DNA of 64,000 bases from Schistosoma haematobium. Lineage: Eukaryota > Platyhelminthes > Trematoda > Strigeidida > Schistosomatidae. Position numbers and translations under genes: made by a program. Shown piece after piece: positions 1 to 13,500 of the stretch (positions are counted from its first letter, which is position 1; the number at the start of each line of letters is the position of its first letter). Location: contig NC_067197.1 in assembly GCF_000699445.3 (NCBI RefSeq), positions 23,047,809-23,111,808 on the forward strand, in the 5' to 3' direction. The notes under the pieces are model-generated. The model ran no database searches. It was not told the origin of the DNA and saw only the letters and a list, made by a program, of their open reading frames with translations.

Positions 1-520
1 GTTTTATTGGTCACGCCATTGACTGAAGAGTACAACAATGTTGTAATGCCCTTTGAGACCACATTACAGTGCTTGGGACTAGTGACCTAGATGACATATA
101 ATTAACGTTGTTGGTTATATACTTCTCGTTATGCCGTCAATGACAAATCCAAAGGGAGAATATTTAATAGTTGAATGAAGTCCATTTATGGTCGCTACTC
201 AAAAAGAAAGCCTGAAGTAAAACATCACATAACGGTTGTGATTATTTTTTCATCCGATATATTACTTGGTTCTAAGTGTTATTTTCGTCTACTCTTATTT
301 GCATATTGTCATTTCAGTTTTTTCGGATTAATATTTGTCTTGCATTTTAATTATCTCTCTCGCTTTCGGTCAGTTCCTCTACAGATGTCACATAAATAGG
401 CAATTCTGAAATAATAAATTGATACTTGATCGTATTATACATGCTTTACTAATTTTGTACTTGATGCTTAAAACTGTCTCAATTCATGTAAATAATTTAT
501 CAATTCTGAGTTTTACAGGC
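1..520. other. AT-rich sequence without a recognisable gene
   Basis: No conserved reading frame, splice-bounded exon or known repeat was recognised here. The next feature is a 5'-truncated LINE whose readable homology begins close to the ATG at 521. Confidence 0.5.
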
Positions 521-2540
521 ATGGAGAGCATCTGGAAGGGGATCAAAGAAACAATCACTTCAACATGTCATGAGGTCCTGGGTCACAAGAAGCACCATCA
601 CAAGGAATGGATAACTCTTGATACACTGGATAAGATTCAAGAAAGGAGGAACAAGAAAGCAGCAATCAATACCAGTCGAACGAGAGCAGAGAAAGCCAAG
701 GCACAAGCTGAACACACGGAAGTAAACAAACAAGTGAAGAGGAGCATCAGAACCGACAAACGTAAATATGTGGAAGATTTAGCAATGACGGCGGAAAAGA
801 CTACAAGAGAAGGAAACATGAGAGAACTGTATGACACGACAAAGAAACTCTCTGGAAATCACCGTAAACCAGGACAACCAGTTGAAATCAAGGAAGGCAA
901 GGTAATCACCAACATTGAAGAACAACGAAACAGGTGGGTAGAACACTCCAACGAACTCTTGAATCGACCAGCCCCACTTAACCCACCCAATATCAAAGCA
1001 GCACTCACGAACCTCCCAATCGATGTTGGCCCACAAACAATTGAAGAAATCAGCATGGCCATCAGACAAATCAAGAGTGGCAAAGCAGCAGGACCAGACA
1101 ACATTACAACAGAGGCACTGAAAGCAGACATAGCGGTAACTGAAAAGATACTCCACATTCTCTTCAATAAGATTTGGGATGAGGAACAAGTACCAACAGA
1201 CTGGAAAGTAGGACTCCTGATCAAAATACCGAAGAAAGGCGATCTCAGCAAGTGTGATAACTACAGGGGCATCACTCTTCTCTCAATACCGGGAAAATTC
1301 TACAACAGGGTATTGCTAAACAGGATGAAGGACTTCGTAGACGCCCAACTTTGAGACCAACAGGCAGGATTCCGTAAGGATAGATCGTGTACAGACCAAA
1401 TCGCATCTCTACGGATCATTGTGGAACAATCAATTGAATGGAATTCATCACTCTACATCAACTTCATTGACTATGAAAAGGCATTTGATAGCGTGGACAG
1501 AACAACACTATGGAAACTTCTTCGACACTACGGCGTGCCTCAGAAGATAGTCAATATCATTCAGAACTCATATGATGGATTACACTGCAAAATCGTGCAT
1601 GGAGGACAGTTGACAAAGTCGTTCAAAGTGAAGACCGGTGTTAGGCAAGGTTGCTTACTCACACCCTTTCTCTTTCTCCTGGTGATCGACTGGATCATGA
1701 AGACGTCAACGTCTGAAGGGAAGCGCGGGATACAATGGACATCTAGGATGCAGTTGGACGATCTAGACTTCGCAGACCATCTGGCCCTTCTATCCCAAAC
1801 GCAACAACAAATGCAGGAGAAGACGAACAGTGTGGCAGCAGCCTCAGCAGCAGTAGGTCTCAACATACACAAACGGAAAAGCAAGATTCTCCGATACAAC
1901 ACAACATGTAACAGTCAAATCACACTTGACGGAGATTTGGAAGATGTAAAAACCTTTACATATCTGAGCAGCATCATTGATGAACATGGTGGATCTGATG
2001 CAGATGTGAAGGCGCGGATCGGTAAAGCAAGAGCAGCATATTCACAATTGAAGAACATTTGGAACTCAAAACAACTGTCAACCAACACCAAGGTCAGGAT
2101 TTTCAATACAAATGTCAAGACAGTTCTACTGTATGGGGTGGAAACTTGGAGAACTATGAAAGCCATCATCCAGAAGATACATGTGCTTATTAGCAGTTGT
2201 CTACGCAAAATACTTCGGGTCCGTTGACCGGACACTATTAGCAACAACCCACTATGGGAGAGAACAAACCAGATCCCAGCGGAGGAAGAAATTAGGAAGA
2301 ATTGCTAGAAGTGGATAGGACACACATTGAGGAAGGCACCCAACTGCGTCACAAGACAAGCCCTCACTTGGAATTCTCAAGGCCAAAGGATAAGATGAAG
2401 ACCAAAGAACACATTACGCCGGGAACTAGAGATAGACATGAGGAGAATGAACAAGAGTTGTATGGAAGCAGAAAAGAAGTTCCTGGGCATGAGTGGGTTG
2501 GAGAATGCTGGTCGGCGGCCTATGCTCCATTAGGAGTAAC
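521..2540 (+). pseudogene. Reverse transcriptase of RTE family 1, disabled
   Basis: The frame opens with MESIWKGIKET and shows the RT blocks in order: [58 protein letters not shown] and a catalytic block reading FADHLALL. The expected block is FADD, so the second catalytic aspartate is histidine. The first in-frame stop is TGA at 1352-1354, at a position where the related fragment near 53.9 kb reads R (DAQLRDQQ). Further stops in the same frame lie near 2225, 2306 and 2393. The rest of the frame stays open for more than 500 codons, so the copy seems fairly young. It cannot be active because of the FADH change and the stops. Confidence 0.88.
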
Positions 2541-2558
2541 AGGCGTAAGTAAGTATTA
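521..2558 (+). mobile_element. RTE-type LINE, family 1, 5'-truncated
   Basis: This copy has a nearly continuous reverse transcriptase frame and a 3' end reading GGCGTAAGTAAGTA. A short tandem 3' tail of this kind is typical of RTE-clade LINEs. The endonuclease half is missing, so the copy is 5' truncated. Antisense fragments of the same family occur at 12591-13500, 46445-46740 and 53411-54590; they share the segment that reads LDGDLEDVKTFTYL here. The clade assignment is inferred from motif layout and tail type. Confidence 0.88.
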
Positions 2559-3073
2559 GTTTATACTGAATAAGTTTATCAAGCGTTCGGTACGGAACTG
2601 ATTATTCTGAACGTGACACAATTGCATGAGGTCGAAAGAAATTGAGAGACCGTTTCTTAAGTTATTTTGAAATGTTGATGTGATAAAGACTTCAAAACAA
2701 TGTTTATTGAACCCATCAATATGTTTCGGCTGAAAAATATTGTGAATAATTGGTTAGAAATCACGTAAGCAGTACGATAATTAAATTGAAATCCCAGAGA
2801 GATCGGTACAAAATGTTATTGCTTTTCTCATTCACTTATTTATATTTTTTTAAAAGTAAAATTAAATATCACAAAATTCATGCTCTCATGAAGCACAAAA
2901 ATGGGCAGTTTTGGAAGTGGGCATCAAGGGAGGGAGGATTAGATGAACCATTTGATTAAATATGTGCAAGTGGAACAAAAACAAAAGCTAAGTGGAACAA
3001 TCATAGGTAATTTTGTAAAATATTTGAAATAAATAAATCAGAAACCCATAAATTAACCTTTTGCAAAACATAT
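2559..3073. other. Intergenic, downstream of the transporter gene
   Basis: AT-rich DNA lies between the LINE tail and the stop codon of the minus-strand transporter. It should contain the transporter 3' UTR, but I saw no canonical polyadenylation signal on the minus strand and no coding exon. Confidence 0.4.
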
Positions 3074-5081
3074 TTAACGTCTTAACATCAGTAGTACAAA
3101 AGGTGTAATAAATAAACCGATAGACGCTGCTATCGACACTGAGTTAGCCACAGTACCGCTTGTGTGCAGAAAAATATGTTGTAACAGACTGAATAAACCA
3201 GATATGACACTTGAAATACTATTTAATGTGCCAAAATAACGTATTGGAAAACCTGTCAACAAATAACTGACATATGCGCTAAACATTATTGATCGAACAA
3301 TAACTAAACAGACAAATGCTGTATAAATTGCAACCGTGTTGGGAATAAACATCATTGTACTTAAAATAACAGCAAATATGGACATTATTGTCATTGCAGG
3401 TACTAAGCCACAAATGTAATTATAATACATTTTTCTATTAGATACATTGAATTTGTTACTAATCAGTATATTTGCCACTTTATCACGTGAACACCTCAAA
3501 GAAAAATCAATAATTACTCCAGAAACAGGTGCTGCGAAAAAGCCGCACATTGAGAAAACTGAAGACACTTCTAACAGATGTTCAACTAGTTTTTTATCTG
3601 TTGGAAACAAATGAACTAGTTGTCTGTATAACTGACTTAAGAATATGGCAAAACGAAATAAGCCAAGAGTAATCCATAAATTAATCAATGCATACGAAGC
3701 TGAAAAGATGCATTTTCTCAGTGTTGGGAAACGTTCATCAATCACATTCGACAGTTCTTTGTCAACGTCAACTGATGATGATTCTTCCAAACAACTTTCC
3801 TTTGAATAAGAAACAAAAGCTCTATAAAATGTCGTTATCAGTTTGACAAAGGTAAAACTATGAAATAATTCTAAACATATAAACACAATCTAATTATAAA
3901 CAATCGTAAAACTGGTCATCTAAGAATTAATAAAGTTTCCGAGTAACCTGTACATGATCCTTAAATCACTCATTGTTATTAATAACCAACGCGCGAAGAA
4001 ACTGTGTTCATCCTCTATCATAAATAACACAATGGAAACAAACTCAGTTTTCGTCTAGCCGTATAACGATTAAATAAATTTCTTGATTCTGGAACGAAAG
4101 GTGGATGGAGATGCAAAGCATGTCAGATCTTAATGTTTGTATGTTATACATATTAAACATCATCTTAAAAAGACAGAACATAGAGTCGCTTAAACCTTAT
4201 TTTTTGTCGAACTGACCTGCACGTAGCCTAAACACCATACTTTTGATATTTCATACAAAACCAGTTCACGAAAACAGAATATTAACATGTTGTTTTGCAG
4301 TCTGGATTTGTGACAACATTGATTTCAGGTGACGATAATATTTCAATTGTAGGAACTTAATAACATAGTCATACGTAATGATTAAACAATAATAAACTTT
4401 TACTTACTCGTGACTGAAAAACTGATTTCGTTACTTCAGTTTTTGCAAATTTCTCCATATCTACTGACTTCATAGTGAGAATGAACATTGCTATGAACAA
4501 ACCCATAATAAATGAACCTATTGATAAAGATATAAATGACCACTGAAGTGAAAAATAGGGGTGATATTTCGATACAGCATACGCTACAACTGTACTCGAA
4601 TCAAAGGCTCCGGAAATAAGTGATATGCATATTCCACGAAAATGTGGGAACATTGAACTAATTTGTTGATTACAAATTAGGCTGCATATACTACTTAGTG
4701 CAACCAGAGCACCAGCAGTAAAGAAAAGTGGTGCCACTTTGCCAGTTGTAAAAGCAAACATAACAGTACCGGCAGCATACACTAACGTCGAAACCAATTT
4801 TAAAGGTCTCAATCCAACTCTATCCATAAATATTCCGGCCAATGTAATGAGGCACAAATGTGAAACAAACCATACGTTAAAGCTGATTCCAAACATATCT
4901 TCGTCGTACATACAACCAGATTGTGTGCAGTTGTAAGCGAATAAACCCAAGGATTTGTAAATACCAATTAGGGAATTAAATCCATAGTGATATCCTCCAA
5001 AAAAGAATAAATCCAGAATACAGAGAATAAGTCCTACATAACGACGTATACTGGACGGAAAACAGTTGTCAAGTTGTGCAC
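3074..5081 (-). CDS. SLC43-family (SLC43A3-like) membrane transporter, first exon missing
   Basis: Two exons are read on the minus strand. Exon 4408-5081 (acceptor ttctttcag, donor gtaagt) joins in phase to exon 3074-3799 (acceptor cttattcaaag), giving ...VFQSR/ESCLEESS... About 465 residues are visible; human SLC43A3 has about 490. The protein has about 12 hydrophobic segments in major-facilitator order: TM1 from RRYVGLILCILDLFFFGG, a loop with paired cysteines (NCTQSGC), MDRVGLRP after TM2, and SGAFDSSTVVAY, which matches the GAFDSSSAVF signature of SLC43A3. The central cytosolic loop is acidic. The first exon phase requires one base from an upstream exon carrying the start Met and a few residues; I could not place that exon. 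SLC43A3 is an equilibrative purine nucleobase transporter, while SLC43A1/A2 carry large neutral amino acids. Substrate here is therefore inferred. Confidence 0.85.
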
Positions 5082-5624
5082 CTGAAAGAAATTTGTAAAA
5101 CGTTAGCTGTATAACCAATATTGATATGAGTTATGAAGCTTTCATTACATCAACTAACTTGATAATTCATTTCGACGAGTAGTATAAACTATCAGTTACA
5201 GTTTAGATTCAACAAATCAATATGTACTAACATATCTAATAAGCCTAACATTAATTAAGACATCTAAAATGTCATTTAAAAGAAATTTCACGCTAGTGCA
5301 TGAAAGCATAGAAACTAATTATTAATAACTATACTCAACCGTTGTATAAAATGAGTACATCTTTTATGACTGAGTAGGATAACAAATGTTTTAACAATTC
5401 CCTTAGTTATAATACAATGAGAATACAAGATGGAAGTTATGATGGAAAATAAAGTTGAAAAGCATATTTATAAATAATTATCGTTGGCTCACATAAAATC
5501 TTATTTCACACATAACATGTTGCAAAACACTGAAAACTACTTGATGCAAGATAATTTTTTTTTAAAATAACATAAAATTAAGGCATTTGGTCATCTAAAC
5601 CTGAATAAGAGTCCTTTATTATTA
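5082..5624. other. Upstream intron of the transporter
   Basis: This is the region 5' of the SLC43-like exons on the minus strand. It should be an intron leading to a short first exon. I saw no convincing ATG-bearing exon ending in phase 1. Confidence 0.35.
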
Positions 5625-5900
5625 TTACTATTATTATTGGCTTTATTCAACATTATATTTTTGGTACAGTACAGAATTCTCAGCACAAAGTATTTCAAAA
5701 AGTTTCCGTTTCTTACTTCTTGGTCGATCCTGACAATAAATATTGAGTGGTCGCCAGCTAGAAGTTAGCAGTCCAGGAGTCGACACCTGAATAATGTTCT
5801 TTCTTTTCGCTGCATATTGCCAGCAACCACGATGTCCTTTTGTAACTCATATGGGGGAAGGTTGTAAACTTTTCATAAGCGCACCTTATTAGGTTGTGCA
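5625..5900 (-). repeat. Probable 3' end of a dispersed LINE-like repeat
   Basis: On the minus strand the sequence ends in GAATAAAGCCAATAATAATAG, a trinucleotide-rich tail like the simple 3' ends of CR1-type LINEs. The preceding 250 bases are more GC-rich than their surroundings. No coding motif is left. Family assignment is uncertain. Confidence 0.35.
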
Positions 5901-8900
5901 ATTAATAAACATAATGATGTTTTAGAACTAGCAGAAACAGATCACTTGTTGAAATATCTAGAGGGTAGAAACAGGTAGCCCAGATGTTCAAGTAAGCCGC
6001 CAATTTACCTCATAAAGTTAGATTATCATACTGTTACATTCACCTTTTTGATAACGTAAGTGATTATCCTGATTATTCTAGCTAAACCTTTTATTAGTCA
6101 AGTAATAAAAAATCCGAAAAATTACCTAGTTAAGTATTTTAACAAAGCTGTGATTAAATCGGCCTAAAAACGGTTTCAATGAAATCTCAATTTATGAAAA
6201 GCAGTTGTAAGGAAAAACCGAATAACAATGAAAACTATTGATATACGAACAGGTAGTTCATGAGATTATGCGTTTTGAAACAAAACTCAGTCCATACTAT
6301 AAGTTTCATGTGGAGATTTACTTCAGCTAACGTTCAGTTAGAGACCACTGTTGTAAGATACCTTTTCCACTGGTCACAGATACGACGTGCCTCACTTAGA
6401 AGAATCAGCTAATATTGAAATCAATGTTTTCAGAAAAATCAACTGCCCAGATTGAAAATACTATTATTTTATATCTAATAATGACCATTTTCGGAATGTC
6501 TAGTAAAAATATGACACATATTTGAAGCACCATGACATTTTATAAGTTACACTGCAGCACACAGAGAGTTATGAGCATAAAGTTTCTCCAAAATGTTAGA
6601 TTATTTAAAATTCAACCAGTCACTGACAGGATATTTGAAATGTACGAAACTTCAATTGTTTTTAAGATCAGTGGAAAATAAATTCGAATTGTTCGGTAGA
6701 ACAGCTGTTTAGAACATGTTTTAATTACTGTGATTTCAAATAAATTTACATAAAGCATCTAAGCAGTTTTAGCTATTTACTTAAGCTAGATACCATGTTT
6801 ATCATCAATATCCAGCACTATGGGTCTTTGTAAGTTGGGAATTTTCCAAAAACTCATAGGATTTCAGACAAATTTGACTCTTATAAAGACGTAATAACAA
6901 ACACAATTTGATGTTTTCTTATTACCATTTTCTTAGCCAAAAGTCGTATTTTTGTTTAGTATTTAAAAACTCAACAACTTGGTAAATTAAATATTTAAAT
7001 TTCTAAATTAAACATTGTGTAGAATAATCAAATCTTCTTTTATAGAGCTATTACTGTAAATGAATAAAATCCCTATGCACTTAAAATTAAATAAGAGCAA
7101 GATGACTCCAGTCAGTAACAAAAAATAGAGACTTGCATACACGTCCATTAGTTTAAGTCGCCAAAACACATTGTTGCAGGAAGATGAGATTAACAACAAA
7201 AATGTTAGAGTAGCAGTAGAAGAAAAATCAGTGGTCGTAAAAAATGACTAAGAACAGACAATATGATTTGAAAAGAAAGAATTAACTTGAAGAACGGAAG
7301 TATAGTATATTTTCAAAACTTAAAATTTAAGTAAAGATGGAGAATAGACATTTCTGGTCCATTGAGATTGATTCTGAGTTATTTCGCCCGGTGTGCTCAG
7401 TCACCACTAGTAATAAATGCCTAAACCCCAACAAACAGTGATTTCATGGATTGGTGTAACGTAATGTAGCAATAAGTGTTCTATATCATATTCTCCAAAG
7501 TGAAAGATACAGCCAAATACTTCACTTGCAAGTAGTGAATTAATCAAAAGTGTAACAGTCAAGAATTAAGATTTTGCATCCATGAGGTTAGAAACACGTG
7601 CTAAGCACACAATTCCATCAACTGTATTCTAAAAATAATCTGTCAGTTTTCGTAGTAAATGGAGTATATTGTTTGGTTAGTCCGAATAAATTACAGAAAC
7701 TTTGAGTAAAAGATCATCCAATGAGACATAGGATAACGGCAATGTGCTATCTGGGATTAAGTAAGTTAGTTAAAAATAGAGGTAAATACAACACGGTAAG
7801 CTAACATGACCTACAGCAGTCACCCAATTAGTATGAATTGGCAGCGGTTAATAAAACACCGAGTAATTATTTTACATATGCGGCGAAATCCTGATCTGTT
7901 CACTATGCACAAGTGCAACCCTATGACATTCAATCGATCAACTTTTACATTGATTATTTTGTTAATTTACGCTTGTTTCCCATATTTGCAAAATATATAT
8001 TCATTTGGCATTAATGTTTAGTAATCACTTTGCTTTAAATATGGCTTAAAAGGGTATATATTCAAAAATATATTAAAGATGGTTCAATTTTTCCGAGCAA
8101 CTTTTCAATGCTTACATTAAAACATGTTCAAAATGCTGAATAACATATTATTTTTCTAGAGTTGTTAGTAAATGTAGACAATATGCGATGAGTTCTAACT
8201 AGAATCTGTGACATCTTAGTTTTTCAAACACATGTTTACTTCAACAGTTTATTTACCATTCTTTCAAACAGTATTTTATTGCAAAAAATTTGAGAGAACT
8301 GGTTTGACTACAATAACCCACTCGCTAAAACAGTATACATTAATAAACGCAGTAGATATGGTTTAAATGCTGATAAAGTAGTTTAACCAAAAATACATAA
8401 CAGATTATTAACTTTATTCTAGTGGGGACTACTGTTACTAAATATAAACGTTATAGGACGATGTTTTATTTCCACATAGTTTCGTAGTTCCTGAGGACAT
8501 AACATTAGTTTCCAGAAACGTTGATGTTATTGGTTTACCCGTTTTATCTTAAAAACAAAGCATTTTTAAGACCTGTTTTCATTAAATATTATGACAGCAC
8601 TACAACCTGAAAATCAGTTGCAAACTCATGCTTGAGTCTCACGAGTATATGAACACTCTCTTTGATGATCAGGTGAAATGAAAAATCCACTATTGTTTAA
8701 GACTATGAAATATCATTTTTCCTTTGCTCAGTTTTTTTGACGAAGATAGACCCACTACAAAGCGCACATTTTTGCTAGTAAAAATATCTTATAGCGCATA
8801 ATGATCCTCTTAGTAGGTCTTTTTCAGGTAATCGTTTTGACTGGAAATGACTTCACGACATCATGAAGTAAAACTAGAGAAACTAATACAACTAACATAA

Positions 8901-11030
8901 ATACAAATGAATCATATATACAAAATCATTTGTAATGTTTATCAGCAACTCATGACAACCAAAATTCTAACTAAAACCAAATTCAGTCAGCCTAACTCGT
9001 AGATTGTCAAAGACACATTGACAGTTTATGATCGATTCATTTATATTATGAAATTTATTAAAACTAGGATCTCAATAGTGCATATTAGTATTCATCGTAA
9101 CTAATGTTTGGTAGTTTCAAACCACGAACAATACTACTCTCACTCTATATATAAAGTACTACGACTTTCAGCATTTTATTCTCGTCAATGGCCAACTTTA
9201 CAGCCTCCGTATAGAACAATAAAAATTAAATGCAGTTTACAACCACATTTGGTGTACATATACTTTCCATTTGTAAACAAATCGCTGCAAGATAAGTTTT
9301 CAACTTAACTCTCTAAGTATTTAACATGACTTCATGACTGTTAACTTTTTCTGACAGCGCTATTTAACTATGTAAGTTTTGCTGACTTTCTTCAGTCCTA
9401 CTTACCGAAAAATAAATCCAGTTCGAATTTATTAAAAATTTATTTTTCTTACAGTTGGGGTTGTGAAACCTAATGCAATATAATGCGTAGTGGCGGTAAA
9501 CTATTTGCATTCCAAACAAGTAATCAGACAGGTCTTCCTTATATAAGAATATGTTGCCCACTAATGCGAATTCTGGAGTGTACGGATGTCGGTTAAACTA
9601 AAAGGGTAAGAACTGTTGTATACTGAGACCCATAATCCGAATATTTTATGATTTATTTAGGGTTTTTAAAATGGACAGAAAACTTTCTTGATGATAAAAA
9701 GACGGTGAAGGTGAAAAGTACTTTATGTATATTTGGAATCTGTGGGATAGAATTTCTTCAAAAGACAGTAAATGAGCCCCTATTATTCTAACTCTTGACC
9801 CAAAGTTTCCGAACTCTCATCCCTTTTTGCTATTGTTTTCGAGCAACAATACACAATGATAGTATTCGGACATCATAAAATCGATGGTTCTCTGAATTCA
9901 AGCGACAATCTATCAGTTTGTTGTTTTTCGCTTGGCCTACGAAACTTCCGTAACTTCCGATCGTAATGTGTCCACTAGCTATACATCCATTGAAAGTCAT
10001 GCGTTTTTAGGATATTCCACTTCCACTCTTATTCTATCAAAGTTTCTTACTAGCAGTGAATCCCTTGTAATGCAAGAAGGTTAATATGACTCATACATGA
10101 TAAAAGAACAAACATACCCAAGGTTTTTTATTACGGTGATCAAGAGTTTTCATTGAGCTTTCCATTGCGGATCACAGCAAATCGCAAGGTATTTGCTTCC
10201 AAAGTCGTTAGAATTTCAATAACGCTTCTAAATGTCTCTCAAAAATTGTTTAAAAACCTGCATACTGAATATGATGCGTCGCAAACAACAGACTAAAGTT
10301 GTATTAGCGCAATCAAATTCCTTTTTCATCCCCTAACTATAAATAGTAACTGTGAGTGCCCTGTGTAATATTAAAATTTTTAACGCGTTAAAGTGCCCAA
10401 AGTTCGTAAGCTTAAATGGTAGGAATTTGCGGAACTTAGTAAGGTTTAAACGAAAGTCTTTGACGGTCAGCATGAAGCAATTCGCATAAATGTGACTTAT
10501 AAGTAAATTTCAATATACTCACACAAACCCATCTTCAAGATAATCACTCTACCGCCTTTCCGCTTTCGAGGTAACGAAACTGGACTTCAAAATGTGTCAA
10601 TATCCAATGTCCTTGTGATCAGTCTATATTAGTTAACTGGTCCGTATTCGAAGCGCTTATGTTCTAAAACTATTACTAGCTTGATTAGCCGTCTGTTTAC
10701 TTAGTCTAAGAGGTTTTTATCTACTTTAAAGAGAATGGATGCAACGACAGTGTAGACTTCAAAATGAGTCTGTGTGTAAATGGTAAGCAGTGTTAGGAGC
10801 AATTTTAAGATGAATGTGTTAGGTTTTCTTAGCATATAATGGTGAGTTGTTTTTCTCTTGGCTGCATCCTTTTTCAAAAGTTACTGTTTGACTGATTATC
10901 TGTTGCCTATTTTTCTATAATTGTATGGTCCTATTCAAGCTCTAGTGAATACTCTTCGCTTTTTATGTACCTCTTAATCTTTGTATTGTCTGAACAGGTC
11001 AGTGATACCAACCTAACCTTACCTAACATA
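5901..11030. other. Long AT-rich region with no recognised gene
   Basis: All short open frames here have random composition and none shows a splice-bounded conserved block. Part may be intron or 5' flank of the minus-strand transporter gene. I did not recognise a known repeat. Confidence 0.4.
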
Positions 11031-11039
11031 TCTTCGAAA

Positions 11040-12120
11040 AGATCAAGGACAGAAGTAGACCTAGAACTGTTACTTGTGAAGCTCCTGATGCTGAGACCCT
11101 TCTACCCTCAATCACTTTATTTATTTATCTGTAGCGGTAAATAAATTCCCAAAACAAATATCTCTGTAGGTTTTCGACATTGGATGCTGAACACATTTTT
11201 TAACAGACTCATCCAGCTGAAGGCGCTCGGTCATGCATCCGCATCGGATCACGATTGAGAACGCCGTGCTCAACAACCCTTGCAATCGCTAGCCAGATTA
11301 GATCAGGCGATCCTCGATATATTGATAGCATATCAAATATATCTCCGGACGTCCTCTCCTCTGTCTTTTTATTTCACTTGGTTGGTACACTTCATATTAG
11401 AAAATGTTACTGATTAAAGCGTTGTCATACTCCGAACACTTGTGGCATCTTCAGCATATAACATTCGGTTATCTAGGTGGTTTTGGAACCAGTAAAGACA
11501 TTAGTCAGTGAACGTCTTTCTTGCAACCTTCGCAATGAGAATTACGTGTGGTACTGTATCAAAGGCTGTTCCGAAATCAAGGAACATCACGTGAATCAGT
11601 ATGCTTCGGTTCCAAAAGGTCATACGGCTTTATCGAGCTGTGAGTAGATTGGGCGCATAGAACCTTCCTTTCTCAAGTCTATGTTGAGATATGTGGGGGT
11701 CGGTAGTCTTATTATTGCATTTTCTCACTTGTTCACTGATTAGCTTAATCATTACATTCGAAAGTGTTGGGAAATTCCGACTAGTCTGCAATACGATGGA
11801 TTTTTCCATTTCCTTTGAATACCGAAGTGAGAGTACACTAGTTCCATTCATTAGGGAACTACTGAGAATCTAGTAAGCACTTGAACAGATCACACGTCAA
11901 TGAGCTAATGGCTTCTGTTCGCTGGTTCAGGATTATAGGTCGGGTGTTGTCACATCCTGGAAACTTTCCTAAGCACAAGGATTTTAGTTTCTCTAATACT
12001 AGTCCAGACGTTAGTTAGGTGTCTGCCATATCCTCAAGTGGCACCAAAAAGTGAGAGATGTTCTGCCGTTTACCATCACATCGGGGTTATTTTTAGTACC
12101 ATTTTGAAACCTTGATTAGG
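11040..12120 (-). mobile_element. Degenerate LINE reverse transcriptase fragment
   Basis: The minus strand reads HVMFLDFGTAFDTVPHV around 11541-11595, the RT block with the first catalytic aspartate, normally FxDFxKAFDxVPH. Upstream on that strand lies KGRFYAPNLLTAR, equivalent to the GFRKGxSxxTNLL block. Stops and frameshifts break the frame. The layout fits a CR1-like LINE. Confidence 0.65.
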
Positions 12121-12590
12121 TATTCTGCTATTCAGAACAGGGACTTACTAAAAACTTATTATTGGTAAAGGTAGCTTTTTTTCTTTTTCTTGGTTTCTGC
12201 ACTGTGTCCGTTCCCTGTTATTTCGGACAGTCATATCAGAACCTTTACAAACAACGACCATAGATAAAAGGAATGTGTATTTAGTGCGAGATATTATACA
12301 GTATTTACGTAGTATATGTACGTAGCCTCCAATCGTACAGTTGCACCTATCGGTGTTTCCTACCGTCTGATATGTATTCTCGTTTGGCCTCCAAGTGTTC
12401 TGCCAGCTACATGCACTCGATACGTCGAAAATACTTACTCCGTCTGACAACTGTAGCGACTTCAACGTCACGTTCAGCCACACACCAGTTACAAACAGTC
12501 TTATGAGTAGCGTCCACTGCATAATATGGCACAGTGAAGGTTCTACCTGAATCTTCAGGTAAGACTTTATATTCATGTCTCCCAACATTT
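12121..12590. other. No recognised feature
   Basis: A 146-codon minus-strand open frame (12148-12588) covers this stretch, but it shows no motif I recognise, has mixed composition and lies between two LINE fragments. I treat it as non-genic. Confidence 0.35.
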
Positions 12591-13500
12591 TCTGTTTTCC
12601 CTGTTACATTCAGGACTCCAAGTTAGCACTTTCCTCGTGATTCAGTTTGCTGTTTTTCATAATACATTCCCTACCTGCCTCCAGTGTCTTTCCACAACTG
12701 CGTCTTCAGATTGAAGCTGGTGTGTTTTCTCCCGCAACTGGTTGTTATCTAGCCAACAGATTTATAGTACCTTACCAAGACAACCGCTTGTAAATATATG
12801 TACCTCTTCGATGATGATTGTAGTAGTTCTCTAAGTTCTATCTTCGTGCAATAGAACTGTATTGACGTTTGTATTGAAGACTCTGACTGATATCTGTAGA
12901 CAGTTGTATTGAGTTTTATATGTTCTTCAATTGTAGGAATTCTGCCCTTGTTTTGTTTATCCTCGCCTTTGCATCTGCATCCGATCCTCTGCGTTCATCG
13001 ATGATGCTTCACAGGTACGTGAAATATTCCACCTCCTCCAGAGTTTTTCCATTAAGTGCGATTGGGTTGGTTGGTGTACTCAGTGCTGTATCTGGGGGTT
13101 CTTGTTTCTTCCCTTATGTACGTTGTGGCCTACTGCTGCAGAGACTGCTGCTACATTATGTGTCTTGGCCTGCATTTAATGATGTGTATGGAATAGAAGA
13201 GCTGGGTCATCTGCAAAGTCCAGATCGTCTAGTTGAGTCTGAGTTGTCCATTGTGTTTCATGCTTTCCCTCAGATGTCAAGGTATTCATAAACCAGTCAT
13301 CAACCAGAAGAAAGAGAAAGAGGGAGAGTAGGTAGTCCTGTTTGACTCTTTCCTCACTGGGAATGTATCTGTCAGCTGACTTCCATGCAAGACATTTCAG
13401 TGTACTCCGTCTTGTGAAATCTGGATGATATTGACGAATTTCCTAGCTACTCCATAGTGTCGAAGTTCTATAAGTGACTTTCTCAATGACAAGAGACAAC
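12591..13500 (-). mobile_element. RTE family 1 fragment, 3' half
   Basis: The reverse complement matches the family 1 element at 521-2558. The segment around 12930-13060 reads antisense to the FTYLSSIIDEHGGSDADVK block, and the part near 12600-12740 matches the element's 3' region and the copy at 46445-46740. Several frameshifts are present. Confidence 0.75.

Noticed and set aside
12148..12588. 146-residue minus-strand frame with many cysteines
   Set aside because: It sits between LINE fragments, lacks a recognisable domain, and its cysteines form no regular spacing.
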